In this document: positions 27,225 through 35,944 of the stretch, piece by piece | Layout: every line of letters starts with the position of its first letter | Numbering within the stretch: position 1 is the stretch's first letter | From: Natrialba taiwanensis DSM 12281 | GTDB lineage: Archaea > Halobacteriota > Halobacteria > Halobacteriales > Natrialbaceae | DNA: 64,000 bases | Assembly (NCBI RefSeq): GCF_000337595.1 | Contig: NZ_AOIL01000009.1 | Location: 4,343 to 68,342, forward strand | Direction of reading: 5' to 3' | Made by a program: the position numbers and the translations under genes | The notes under the pieces: generated by a model | What the model was told of the DNA's origin: nothing | Seen by the model: the letters and a program-made list of their open reading frames with translations, nothing else | Database searches by the model: none

Positions 27225-28409
27225 ATGATACCGCAAGAGTTCGCAGCCGGCGACACAGACGCATCACCGGTCGGCTTCGGCCTCCCCGGCGTTGGAATGA
27301 CCGCGTTCGAAGCCGCGGACGACCGATCGCTCCTCGCACTGTTGGAAACGGCCGCGGAGCGCGCCCTCCGGGACGCGGCCGTCGATGCGACCGAGATCGA
27401 TTCGGTCCACGTCGGGAACATGGCCGCGGAAGCGTTCAACGATCGGTCCGGGCTCGCGAACGCGCTGACCGCCAGCCTCGGCGCGGGCCGGGCGTCGGCG
27501 CGGCGCATCGAAAACACGAGCGCCAGCGGTGCGAGCGCGTTCCACGACGCGGTCGACGCCGTTCGCTCCGGCGGATCGGCGGTCGCGCTCGCGGTCGGCA
27601 GCGAGAAGATGTCCGCGGCCGATACAGCGACCGCAACCGAGATCATCAGTCGCATTACTCACGAGCGGGAGTACCAGCAGGGGGTTACGCTCCCGTCGTT
27701 CGCCGGTCTCGCGGCCGATCGATACCTCGCCGAGTACGACGCCGACCGACGAGATCTCGCGCGCGTCGCCGTCAAGAATCACGCGAACGCGGCGAACAAT
27801 TCGTACGCGCAGTTCCGAACGCCGATCACGGTCGACGACGTGCTCGAGTCGTCCGCGGTCGCGACGCCGCTTCGCCTGTACGATTGCTGTCCGACCTCGG
27901 ACGGTGCTGCGGCGATCGTGGTTACCGCGGACGCGGCACCCGTCACCGTCGAGGCCTGCGAAAGCGCGGTCGGCGTCCACGCGATCGCGGATCGCCGCGA
28001 TCCGCTTCACATCGAAAGCGCGCACGCGGCCGGCCGAGCGGCCTACGAGATGGCGCGAATCGACCCGGAAGACGTCGACGTCGCGTGTATCCACGACGCG
28101 TTCACGATTCTCGAGTGGCTGGAACTCGAGGAACTCGGGTTCGCCGAGCGCGGCACAGCGTGGACGCTCACCCGCGACGGACGAACGGCGATCGACGGCG
28201 ACCTGGCGGTCAATCCCGGCGGCGGGCTGAAGGCTCGCGGGCACCCGCTCGGAGCGACCGGCATCGCCCAGCTCGTCGAACTCGTCTGGCAGCTCAGGGG
28301 CGACGTTCCGGACGGGCGATCGACCGGATCACCCGAGTACGGGCTCGCGATCAACGTTGCCGGCTTCGGGAACAACAGCGTCTGTACGGTCGTGGGGGCG
28401 AACGCGTGA
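27225..28409 (+). CDS. thiolase-fold enzyme with Ser at the nucleophile position
   Basis: Thiolase-superfamily protein of the SCP2/archaeal type, 394 residues from ATG 27225 (a GTG lies one codon upstream). It should act on acyl-CoA in C-C bond formation or cleavage. Landmarks are IENTSASGAS near residue 96, VACIHDAFTILEWLELEELGF (the HDAF motif), GGGLKARGHPLGATGIAQ with the catalytic His, and GFGNNSVCTVVG at the C-terminus. The acylated cysteine of active thiolases (xCASG) is replaced by Ser99. The C-terminal Cys in NSVCTV is near but not at the classical site. The activity is therefore uncertain. It is translated as a unit with the DUF35 gene (stop and start overlap). In archaea, thiolase and DUF35 proteins form complexes, as for acetoacetyl-CoA thiolase/HMG-CoA synthase. 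Confidence 0.82.
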   Translation: MIPQEFAAGDTDASPVGFGLPGVGMTAFEAADDRSLLALLETAAERALRDAAVDATEIDSVHVGNMAAEAFNDRSGLANALTASLGAGRASARRIENTSASGASAFHDAVDAVRSGGSAVALAVGSEKMSAADTATATEIISRITHEREYQQGVTLPSFAGLAADRYLAEYDADRRDLARVAVKNHANAANNSYAQFRTPITVDDVLESSAVATPLRLYDCCPTSDGAAAIVVTADAAPVTVEACESAVGVHAIADRRDPLHIESAHAAGRAAYEMARIDPEDVDVACIHDAFTILEWLELEELGFAERGTAWTLTRDGRTAIDGDLAVNPGGGLKARGHPLGATGIAQLVELVWQLRGDVPDGRSTGSPEYGLAINVAGFGNNSVCTVVGANA

Positions 28410-28735
28410 GTCGAGTACTGGAGTGTGCCGATTGCGGCGGGCGGACGTTCTACGAAAAGCGCCGGTGTGCCGACTGCGGAGCCGAGACGTTCCGCGACCG
28501 CGACCCGGGCGTCGGGACGCTGCAGGCGGTCACCGCCGTCCACGTTACGCCCGACGACGTCAGCGAGCCGAATCGACTCGGCCTTGCATCGTTCGACGGC
28601 GACGCGAGCGTTATCGCGCAGTGTAACGGTACGCTCGAAGCGGGTGACGTCGTCGCGATCGCGGAGGGGGCGTCTCGAGACGGTGAGGATTCGACGATGA
28701 CGCTCGTCCCGGCCGCGGTGAACGACCGCCGATGA
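28406..28735 (+). CDS. DUF35 zinc-ribbon/OB-fold protein, thiolase partner
   Basis: A 109-residue DUF35 protein: an N-terminal rubredoxin-like zinc ribbon with CADC at 7-10 and CADC at 21-24, followed by an OB fold (about 35-100). Such proteins bridge thiolases and HMG-CoA synthase in archaea and hold the CoA pantetheine. The start is GTG 28406, overlapping the thiolase stop TGA, so the two are coupled. No HMG-CoA synthase lies next to them. It converges on the second IclR gene. Confidence 0.85.
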   Translation: MSRVLECADCGGRTFYEKRRCADCGAETFRDRDPGVGTLQAVTAVHVTPDDVSEPNRLGLASFDGDASVIAQCNGTLEAGDVVAIAEGASRDGEDSTMTLVPAAVNDRR

Positions 28736-28767
28736 CGACCCGTCACCCGATGCACACCCAGGAGAGA

Positions 28768-29541
28768 TTACGTGTGGACCGAGTGCTCGATGTAGAGTTC
28801 CAGTTCGTTGACGGCACTGAGGACGCGCTCCGGTAGTTCCTCCGTTAACCGGGTCCCCTTCACGCGGTGGGCGGGTCCGGAGACGCTCAGCGCACCGATC
28901 ACCTCACCGTCCGAGTCCGTGACGGCCGCGCCGACGGCGTGGACGCCGTCGGTCGTCTCCTGCCGATTGAAGGCGTACCCTCGCTCGCGGATGCGTTCGC
29001 ACTCGTCCGCTAACTCCTCTCGGGTCGTGATCGTGTTCTCGCTCCCTTGCTCGAGCCCGCGGGTCGCGATGGTCTCGTCGAAGCGCTCTCGCGACATATT
29101 CGCGAGGATGGCTTTCCCCGCGGCGCTCGTGTGGAGCACGCCCCGCTTGCCAATGTGTGCACCAGTCTGTACCGCGCTCTGGCCGACTTCCGTGTACAGG
29201 TACACGCGCTCGCCGTGCTCCTCAACGATGAACTGGGCGCGTTCACCGGTTTCGGCGGCCAGCGAATCCACTTTTTCCTTGATCATGGGATACGCGGTTG
29301 TCTTTCGTTGGGCGTACCCGCCGACTGTCAGAAATTGGAACCCGATCCGGTAGATTCCGTCTTCCTGCGTTACGTACTTGTGTTCCCGAAGGGTGACCAG
29401 ATGACGGTGAATGGTACTCGGGGCGAGTCCGATATACTCGGATAATTCGTTCATCGTGGCGCCGTCTAAGTCGCGAATGGCGTCGACGATCGCCAGTGAC
29501 GTTTCGGTCGTGCGCGCACTGGACTTGGGTTTGTTTGGCAC
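28768..29541 (-). CDS. IclR-family transcription regulator (second)
   Basis: A 257-residue IclR regulator. The winged helix has ETSLAIVDAIRDLDGATMNEL and PSTIHRHLVTLREHKYV. The effector domain has AQFIVEEHGERVYLY, TSAAGKAILANMSRERFDE and VGAAVTDSDGEVIGALSVSGP. The start is GTG 29541, with TTTATTA 24-30 bases upstream. It is related to but clearly distinct from the first IclR. It converges on the DUF35 gene and is divergent from the MFS/CoA-transferase genes. Target genes are likely in this cluster. Confidence 0.9.
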   Translation of the reverse strand: MPNKPKSSARTTETSLAIVDAIRDLDGATMNELSEYIGLAPSTIHRHLVTLREHKYVTQEDGIYRIGFQFLTVGGYAQRKTTAYPMIKEKVDSLAAETGERAQFIVEEHGERVYLYTEVGQSAVQTGAHIGKRGVLHTSAAGKAILANMSRERFDETIATRGLEQGSENTITTREELADECERIRERGYAFNRQETTDGVHAVGAAVTDSDGEVIGALSVSGPAHRVKGTRLTEELPERVLSAVNELELYIEHSVHT

Positions 29542-29564
29542 GCGTGGTATTCTCTCACGATGGG

Positions 29565-29595
29565 TAATAAATCATACGACAGCCGGGAACGTTCC
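29565..29595 (-). promoter_or_regulatory. TATA-like box and palindrome upstream of the second iclR gene
   Basis: Minus-strand TTTATTA at 29565-29571 fits leaderless initiation at GTG 29541. Fifteen bases further upstream, GGAACGTTCC at 29586-29595 is a perfect 10-base palindrome and a candidate operator for autoregulation. Confidence 0.45.
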
Positions 29596-30234
29596 GAGCC
29601 GCAGAACGCGTTAGCGTCCGAATCCGAGCAAACGGGATTCAGTCCGAGCAGGGCGAGCCGTCGGTACTGGGCTGTGGGGACAAGTCGCATATACTCTCAA
29701 CGCTGCGAATTCGGCGTCGAAAGAATACATTCGATCGCGATCGATCGAGTTTACAGTGATACGATTGTAACGAGTTGGCCGACGGCGGAGACTGGCAGCG
29801 AGCCGCGAGCGTACCGGAGACAGCGGCCGCTATGCACCACACTGGTTGGAACGTGGGATTTCGGCGGGACGGCTCGTGTTCGGCCCGCCGATGTTCCTTC
29901 GCAGGATGCGCTGTCCCTGCTTCGAACGTGAACTCGCGCGTTATCGCCGTATTTTCGGTTTCGATTACTCGGATCGGACCCGTTGAACGCTCTTCATCCA
30001 CGTACCGCCTCCGAGAGAACTGAGGGATACCGGACCGAATCATCATTTCTGCGGGAACGTCTGAGAATAATGGCGCTGTAGCCGTTCATACCAGGAGTAC
30101 GAATATGCGGGATAGAACGGCCTCGGCGCGATGCTCGCCGATGTCGGCGGCGGGGAATCGATTAAGTAGTTCGTCCGGTTCCGTAGTCGTAATGCTACTT
30201 GCGCGCCGTCGCACGCCTCCCGAGGTGGACGGGC
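29596..30234. other. intergenic, nothing recognised
   Basis: About 640 bases upstream of the MFS gene. Composition is intermediate and no frame gives a recognisable protein. Probably contains the MFS promoter (GATTAAGTAG near 30157). Confidence 0.5.
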
Positions 30235-31452
30235 ATGAATGAGAACGATCGATCGATCACGGGCTTTACGATGCTCGCTCACGGGATTTTCCACACGTAC
30301 GAATTGAGTATTCCCATCTTCATCGTGGTCTGGTTGGACGCGTTCGACGCCTCCGCCTTCGTGTTGGGGATCGTTGTCAGTATCGGATACGGACTGATCG
30401 GCGTCGGAGCGATCCCGAGCGGCGTACTCTCCGACGCGTACGGTTCGCGCCGACTGATCGTCGCGTCCGTGATCGGAATGGCCGGCGGGTTCTTTCTCCT
30501 CGCGCTCGCGCCGAACGTGGTCGTCCTCGCTGCGGCGGTTATCGTCTGGGGCGCCGCGGCGAGCGTCTATCACCCCGCCGGCCTCTCGCTCATCAGTCGC
30601 GGTGCAAACCAACGCGGAACGGTGTTCGCGTACCACGGCGTCGGCGGAAACGTCGGAACGGCGTTCGGTCCGCTCCTCACGGCGCTTCTCTTGCTCGTTC
30701 TCGACTGGCGGGCGGTCGTCGCCCTTCTTACCGTCCCTGCAATCGGCGTCGTCGCGCTGGGGTCGCTGATCGAGTTCGACGAGGACGCGGCCGTATCGAC
30801 GACAGACGGCGGCACCGCGCCGACGACTCTCGAATCGGTCGTCTCGGACTCCAAATTGCTGTTCAGTACCGGCTTTCTGCTCACGTTTCTCACCATCATG
30901 ATCTACGGGGTGTACTACCGCGGACTGCTGACCTTCCTTCCGGACATGATCGGCAATCTCCCGCAGTTCGGCACGTACGTCGTCCTCGGCCGGGCGGTCG
31001 AGCCCGCACAGTACATCTACACCGGGATACTGACGATCGGGATCTTCGGCCAGTACGCGGGCGGGCGAGTCACCGACCACGTTCGAACGGAGTACGCGTT
31101 CTTCGGGACCCTGTTCGCACTCGGTATCCTGGCGTTCGTCTTCATTCCGTCAAGCGGCTGGGGACTCGCACCGTTCTTGTTCGTGTGCGTCGGGCTCGGA
31201 TTTTTCCTGTATGCGACCGCACCGGTCTACCAGGTCGTGATTGCAGAGTACGCGGCGGCCGACGTCCACGGGCTCTCGTACGGCTATGCCTACCTCGGAA
31301 TGTTCGGATTCGGCGCGGGCGGTGCCGTGCTGGCCGGCTCCCTTCTCACGTACGCGAGCGAGACCGCGCTGCTCGCGACGCTCGGTGCGCTCGCGTTCGT
31401 CGGCGCGGGGATCGTCCTGTCGCTCCTGACCGTCTCCTCTGACAGTAGGTAA
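30235..31452 (+). CDS. MFS-family transporter
   Basis: A 405-residue major facilitator with 12 membrane helices. It resembles the fosmidomycin-resistance/Fsr-like branch: MLAHGIFHTYELSIPIF at helix 1, GVLSDAYGSRRLIV in loop 2-3, and VYHPAGLSLISRGANQRG after helix 4. The frame is open 12 codons upstream; ATG 30235 directly precedes the polar N-terminus. It is followed 42 bases later by a CoA-transferase with its own TATA box. It may import or export an organic acid handled by the adjacent CoA enzymes; this is inference. Confidence 0.83.
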   Translation: MNENDRSITGFTMLAHGIFHTYELSIPIFIVVWLDAFDASAFVLGIVVSIGYGLIGVGAIPSGVLSDAYGSRRLIVASVIGMAGGFFLLALAPNVVVLAAAVIVWGAAASVYHPAGLSLISRGANQRGTVFAYHGVGGNVGTAFGPLLTALLLLVLDWRAVVALLTVPAIGVVALGSLIEFDEDAAVSTTDGGTAPTTLESVVSDSKLLFSTGFLLTFLTIMIYGVYYRGLLTFLPDMIGNLPQFGTYVVLGRAVEPAQYIYTGILTIGIFGQYAGGRVTDHVRTEYAFFGTLFALGILAFVFIPSSGWGLAPFLFVCVGLGFFLYATAPVYQVVIAEYAAADVHGLSYGYAYLGMFGFGAGGAVLAGSLLTYASETALLATLGALAFVGAGIVLSLLTVSSDSR

Positions 31453-31463
31453 CTAACACCAAG

Positions 31464-31472
31464 CTTTAATAT
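31464..31472 (+). promoter_or_regulatory. TATA-like box for the first CoA-transferase gene
   Basis: CTTTAATAT, 23-31 bases before ATG 31495, is a good leaderless-promoter match located within the 42-base gap after the MFS gene. Confidence 0.5.
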
Positions 31473-31494
31473 CGGATTCTCGTATGGTCCTCGT

Positions 31495-32745
31495 ATGGCA
31501 GCTCGTGATAGCAGCGCGATCCTCGAAGACATTACTGTCGTCGACCTGACAACGTTCGTCACCGGCGGCTTCGCGACGTTGATGTTGGCGAACCAGGGCG
31601 CGGACGTGATCAAGATCGAACGCCCCGAGGTGGGCGACGACAGCCGCCACTCCGGGCCGCCGTTCGTCGCAGTCGACGACTACGACGGTCCGGGCACGTC
31701 GGCGTCCCGACACGGTGAGTCCCCGTACTTCTGGACGGTGAACTACGACAAGCGGAGCGTCGAACTCGACTTGAAGTCCGACGAGGGATTGGAGATCTGT
31801 CGGGAATTGATCGCTGAAGCCGACGTCGTGGTCGAGAACTTCCGGCCGGGGACGGCCGACCGGCTCGGGCTCGGATACGACGACCTCCGCGACGACCACC
31901 CCGAACTCGTCTACTGCTCGATCTCCGCGTTCGGCGAGTCGGGCCCGTGGAGCGACCGGCCCGGGTACGACCTGCTGATCCAGGGGATAAGCGGCACCAT
32001 GAGCGTAACCGGTCCCGACGGCGGTGATCCAGTAAAAGTCGGGTTGCCACAGACGGACCTGATCACAGCGATGTGGGCGGCGTTCGGCATCGTCAACGCG
32101 CTCTACCGACGCAACCGAACCGGCGATGGCGAACGCGTCGAGCTCGGGATGTTGGATGCGACGTTGCCGTGGCTCACGAAACAGGCCGCGAAGGCCTTCG
32201 TCGATGAGGAGCCAAATCGGATGGGCACGAAAGACCCCGTGCTCGCACCCTACCAGAGCTTTCCGACTGCGGACGGGTACCTGAACGTCGCCTGTGCGAA
32301 CCAGAAGCTCTGGAAACAGCTCTGCGAAGAAATCGGGCGTCCGGAACTCGCCGCGGACTCGCGATTCGAAACGAACGCCGACCGCGTCGAGAACATGGCG
32401 GCCCTCGAGGAAGAACTGTCCGAGGCGTTCACCGAGCGCCCCACCGAGGAATGGGTCGAACGACTGGCCGAGGACGCCGGACTTCCGGTCGGCCCCGTCT
32501 ACGACGTCACCGAGGCATTAGAAAACGAACAAGTGGACGCGCGGGCCGCCGTCGACTCGGTTTCCCACCCCGCGGCCGGCGACATTCCGATCCTCGAACA
32601 TCCGCTGAACTTCACCGCGGCCGAGAGCGGATTCGACGACGCACCGCCGATGCTCGGCGAAGATACCGAAGCGGTCATCGAAGAGTTGGGATACACCCAA
32701 TCCGAAATTAGGGAGTTCCGCGACAAAGGGATCTTCTCCGGATGA
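31495..32745 (+). CDS. class III (CaiB/BaiF) acyl-CoA transferase
   Basis: Transfers CoA between carboxylic acids through an aspartyl-CoA anhydride intermediate. The 416-residue length and motifs are normal: DLTTFVTGGFATLMLANQGADVIKIE cannot be quoted whole, but its core GADVIKIERPEVGDDSR (35-51) is the CoA-binding N-terminus. NYDKRSVELDLKS follows, and the catalytic Asp159 sits in RPGYDLLIQG. It resembles formyl-CoA, succinyl-CoA:malate and itaconate CoA-transferases; the substrate cannot be assigned. It precedes a TPP-dependent enzyme, and a second family member lies at 34748-35944 on the opposite strand. Confidence 0.9.
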   Translation: MAARDSSAILEDITVVDLTTFVTGGFATLMLANQGADVIKIERPEVGDDSRHSGPPFVAVDDYDGPGTSASRHGESPYFWTVNYDKRSVELDLKSDEGLEICRELIAEADVVVENFRPGTADRLGLGYDDLRDDHPELVYCSISAFGESGPWSDRPGYDLLIQGISGTMSVTGPDGGDPVKVGLPQTDLITAMWAAFGIVNALYRRNRTGDGERVELGMLDATLPWLTKQAAKAFVDEEPNRMGTKDPVLAPYQSFPTADGYLNVACANQKLWKQLCEEIGRPELAADSRFETNADRVENMAALEEELSEAFTERPTEEWVERLAEDAGLPVGPVYDVTEALENEQVDARAAVDSVSHPAAGDIPILEHPLNFTAAESGFDDAPPMLGEDTEAVIEELGYTQSEIREFRDKGIFSG

Positions 32746-32953
32746 GCCGACTCCGGTCGACCAGCGCCCGCCGATAGTACCGCGGTCTCGGGCGGATAGC
32801 GTCGAGTTCAGCCTCGTCCGGTCCGTCGATTCGGATACGGCCGATGTCGTTTTCGTTCACACACGTTCTGACACGAAACATTCTCTTTCACCGGCACCTT
32901 TATAACCCTGGTCGGAAGACGGAGTAGGTAATTCGCGACCCGGAGAGAAGATC

Positions 32954-34570
32954 ATGGACGTCACTCACGCAATCGCAACGATCCTGAAAGCGGAAGGAGT
33001 AGAGTACCTGTTCGGTTTCCCGAGTAACCCGCTCTTGGACACCGGAGCGGCTGAGGACGCCGGTATCCGAACCATCGTCACCAGGCAGGAACGGACCGCG
33101 GTCCACATGGCGGACGCGATCGGTCGACTGTCCGCCGGTGACGAAATCGTCGCCTTCGCGTGTCAGCACGGCCCGGGAACGGAGAACTCGTTCGGCGGCG
33201 TCGCGCAGGCATACGGCGAGTCGGCACCGCTCGTCGCAATCCCGGCCGGATACGACGAAGCGAAGACAGACGTGGATCCCAAGTTCAACTCTCGCGTCAA
33301 CTACCAGCACGTGAGCAAGTCCTGCGAACAGCTGACCAGTCCGGCGGCCGTCGGCGAGACCATGCGGCGCGCGTTCAGCGCGGCGCGAAACGGCCGTCCG
33401 CGGCCGGCCGTCGTCGAGGTCCCGAAGGATGTCTTCCACGAGGAGATCCCCGGTGACCTCGAGTATCACCCCTCGTCGTCGAATCGAAGCGGTCCCGATC
33501 CGGATAGCGTCGAGGAGATCGCCGAGGTGCTCCTCGAGGCGGAGCGGCCGGTTATCTACGCCGGACAGGGCGTCCACTACGCGAAAGGGTGGGACGCCCT
33601 TCGGGAGCTGGCGGAGACCCTCGAGGCGCCGGTTGCGACCAGCCTCAACGGGAAGAGTTCGTTTCCGGAGACCCACCCGCTGTCTCTCGGTGCCGGGAGC
33701 AAGAGCGAACCGGGCCAACTCGCACACTTCCTCCGGGAAGCGGACATCATCTTCGGGATCGGATGTAGCTTCACGGACACCGCGTACGGGATCACCGTCC
33801 CGGACGGGACGACGGTCGTCCACTCGACGCTCGATCCGACGGACATCGACAAGGATGTCGAGTCGGAGTACTCGCTCGTCGGCGACGCCGGACTCACCCT
33901 CGAAGCGCTGGTCGACGCGATCGCTCGGCGCCTCGACGGGGAGTCCCGCGGTCGGTTCGACGACGTCGCCGCGGCAATCGAGTCGGTCCGAGAGGAGTGG
34001 CTCGACGAGTGGCGGCCGAAACTGACCGCGGACGAGGTGCCGATCAACCCGTACCGGGTCATCAACGAGCTGACGACCGTCGTCGACGCCGAGGACGCGA
34101 TCATCACGCACGACGCGGGGAACCCGCGGGACTTCCTCGCCCCGTTCTGGGAGTCGACCGAGCCGCTCTCGTACGTCGGCTGGGGGAAGACCACCCAGCT
34201 CGGCTACGGGCTCGGCCTGGCGATCGGCGCGAAGATCTACCGCCCGGAGAAGCTCTGCATCAATATCATGGGAGACGGCGCGATCGGGATGACCGGCCTG
34301 GACTTCGAAACGGCCGTTCGGGAGGATATCCCCATCCTGACGATTCACCTGAACAACTACGAGATGGCGTCGTACGAGACGCCCTTCTCCGGCGACTTCG
34401 CCGACATCGGGACGGCCCTCGGCGGCTACGCAGAGCGGATCGAGGACCCGGAGGAGGTCGCGCCGGCCCTCGAGCGAGCGATCGAGAAGACCGAAGCCGG
34501 AACGCCGGCGCTCCTCGAGTTCATCACGGCCAAGGAGACCGAGCTCTCGCGGCCGGATCTCGAGGAGTAG
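32954..34570 (+). CDS. thiamine-diphosphate-dependent enzyme, acetolactate synthase-like
   Basis: A 538-residue TPP enzyme of the acetolactate synthase/benzoylformate decarboxylase fold, with N-terminal PYR, central and C-terminal PP domains. Glu46 in VTRQERTAVHMADA is the catalytic glutamate that activates TPP. The metal/TPP motif is GDG at about 440-442, followed by a loop ending in HLNN. The quinone/FAD-binding segment of true AHAS is not evident and no ilvN gene is adjacent, so this is probably not biosynthetic AHAS. Neighbouring CoA-transferases suggest an oxalyl-CoA decarboxylase- or 2-hydroxyacyl-CoA lyase-like role, but sequence identity alone does not show it. A TATA-like CTTTATAA lies near 32902 and a GGAGAG ribosome-binding-like run lies before ATG 32954. 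Confidence 0.8.
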   Translation: MDVTHAIATILKAEGVEYLFGFPSNPLLDTGAAEDAGIRTIVTRQERTAVHMADAIGRLSAGDEIVAFACQHGPGTENSFGGVAQAYGESAPLVAIPAGYDEAKTDVDPKFNSRVNYQHVSKSCEQLTSPAAVGETMRRAFSAARNGRPRPAVVEVPKDVFHEEIPGDLEYHPSSSNRSGPDPDSVEEIAEVLLEAERPVIYAGQGVHYAKGWDALRELAETLEAPVATSLNGKSSFPETHPLSLGAGSKSEPGQLAHFLREADIIFGIGCSFTDTAYGITVPDGTTVVHSTLDPTDIDKDVESEYSLVGDAGLTLEALVDAIARRLDGESRGRFDDVAAAIESVREEWLDEWRPKLTADEVPINPYRVINELTTVVDAEDAIITHDAGNPRDFLAPFWESTEPLSYVGWGKTTQLGYGLGLAIGAKIYRPEKLCINIMGDGAIGMTGLDFETAVREDIPILTIHLNNYEMASYETPFSGDFADIGTALGGYAERIEDPEEVAPALERAIEKTEAGTPALLEFITAKETELSRPDLEE

Positions 34571-34747
34571 CGGAGACAGCGAGCGGAGTCGGGAGTGGTT
34601 TCTATCGGTTCGGCGGTGAACTCGCGTCGCGAACTACTCGGTCGATTCCCGACCTCGGAATCGAATCGAAACCTGCGAACCGCGGATTGCGAACCGCGAA
34701 TCGAAACGCGACGGAGACCGGTCAATCGAACGAAAAGCAGAGCCGCG

Positions 34748-35944
34748 TTAGTTCTCGCCGAACGCGCCGTCCTCGGTCCACTCTTCCAGCGTCGTCTGAT
34801 CGTCGACGACGTCCGCGAACACCGCTTCGGTGTGTTCGCCGAGCCGCGGTGCCGGCGACCGGACGGCGGTATCGTAATCGGGGAAGTTGATCGGGTGGCC
34901 CGGCAGCACGCACTCGCCCCAATCGGGATCCTCGTGGGGAACGACGAGTTCGCGGGCCGCCGTCTGGTCGTGTTCGACCACGTCGGCCACGTCGTTGATC
35001 GGTCCGCAGGGAAAGCCGGCTTTCGTCAGCCGTTCGAGCCAGAATTCGGTCGTCTCCAACTCGAGTTCGGCCTGGATGATCCCGACCACCTGGTCGGCGT
35101 TCTCGTGACGAACCGCGTTCGTCGGGTACTCGCGGAGTTCTTTGCGTCCGAGCAGGTCGACGAAGTCGTCCCACCGGTCGTCGCTCGGAACCCCGGTGAC
35201 GATCGCACCGTCGACCGTCTCGAACCGCTGGTAGGGCACGAGCGTCTGGTGGGTCACGCCCTGGGGTCCCGGCACGGAGCCGTCCATCGAGTACTCGGTG
35301 AGGTACTCGTTTAGCAGCGCCACGATGGAATCGAACAACCCGATGTCGAACTTCCCGGTGAACTCGTCGGTCCGATCGCGCTCGTACAGTCGCGCGAGGA
35401 CGCCGAGCGCCGCGAACATCCCGGTCGTGAGATCGCCGATCGCCTGGCCGACCTTGACGGGAGCCCCGTCCTCGGGACCGGTCACGCTCATGAGTCCGCC
35501 TTCGGCCTGGAGGATGAGATCGAGCCCCGGTTTCTCCTTCATCGGGCCGGTTTCGCCGTACCCCTTGATGCTCGCGTAGACGATGTCCGGATTCCGCTCG
35601 CGAACGTCGTCGTACCCGATGCCGAGCTTGTCGGTGACGCCGTACCCGAAGTTTTCGACGAACACGTCCGCATCGGCGAGGAGTTCGAGCGCCGCCTCCC
35701 GCCCGGCGCTCGATTTGAGATCGAGCGTCACCGAGCGCTTGTTGCGGTTGTTCGCCATGAAGTAACCCGACTTACCCTCGGGGCCGATACCCTGTGATCG
35801 TGCGGGATCGCCGACGCCGGGACGTTCGATTTTCACGACGTCCGCACCCATGTCGGCGAGGAGCGCGCCGCAGAAGGGGCCCGCGCGGTGACCGGTCATC
35901 TCCACGACCGAAACGTCGGCGAGTGGTCCGTCGTCCATCGTCAC
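34748..35944 (-). CDS. second class III (CaiB/BaiF) acyl-CoA transferase
   Basis: A 398-residue class III CoA-transferase. The N-terminus has GADVVKIERPGVGDPARS and the catalytic Asp142 is in KPGLDLILQAEGG, with SVTGPEDGAPVKVGQAIGD following. It shares the family layout with the copy at 31495, but they are only moderately similar. The start is GTG 35944, overlapping the stop of the upstream crotonase gene by four bases (an ATG lies two codons in, at 35938). It therefore forms an operon with the crotonase. It converges on the TPP enzyme gene. Substrate unknown. Confidence 0.88.
   Translation of the reverse strand: MTMDDGPLADVSVVEMTGHRAGPFCGALLADMGADVVKIERPGVGDPARSQGIGPEGKSGYFMANNRNKRSVTLDLKSSAGREAALELLADADVFVENFGYGVTDKLGIGYDDVRERNPDIVYASIKGYGETGPMKEKPGLDLILQAEGGLMSVTGPEDGAPVKVGQAIGDLTTGMFAALGVLARLYERDRTDEFTGKFDIGLFDSIVALLNEYLTEYSMDGSVPGPQGVTHQTLVPYQRFETVDGAIVTGVPSDDRWDDFVDLLGRKELREYPTNAVRHENADQVVGIIQAELELETTEFWLERLTKAGFPCGPINDVADVVEHDQTAARELVVPHEDPDWGECVLPGHPINFPDYDTAVRSPAPRLGEHTEAVFADVVDDQTTLEEWTEDGAFGEN

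Noticed and set aside
32900-34348. Long minus-strand frame over the TPP enzyme
   Set aside because: Shadow of a conserved gene in G+C-rich DNA; translation is arginine/aspartate-rich without motifs.
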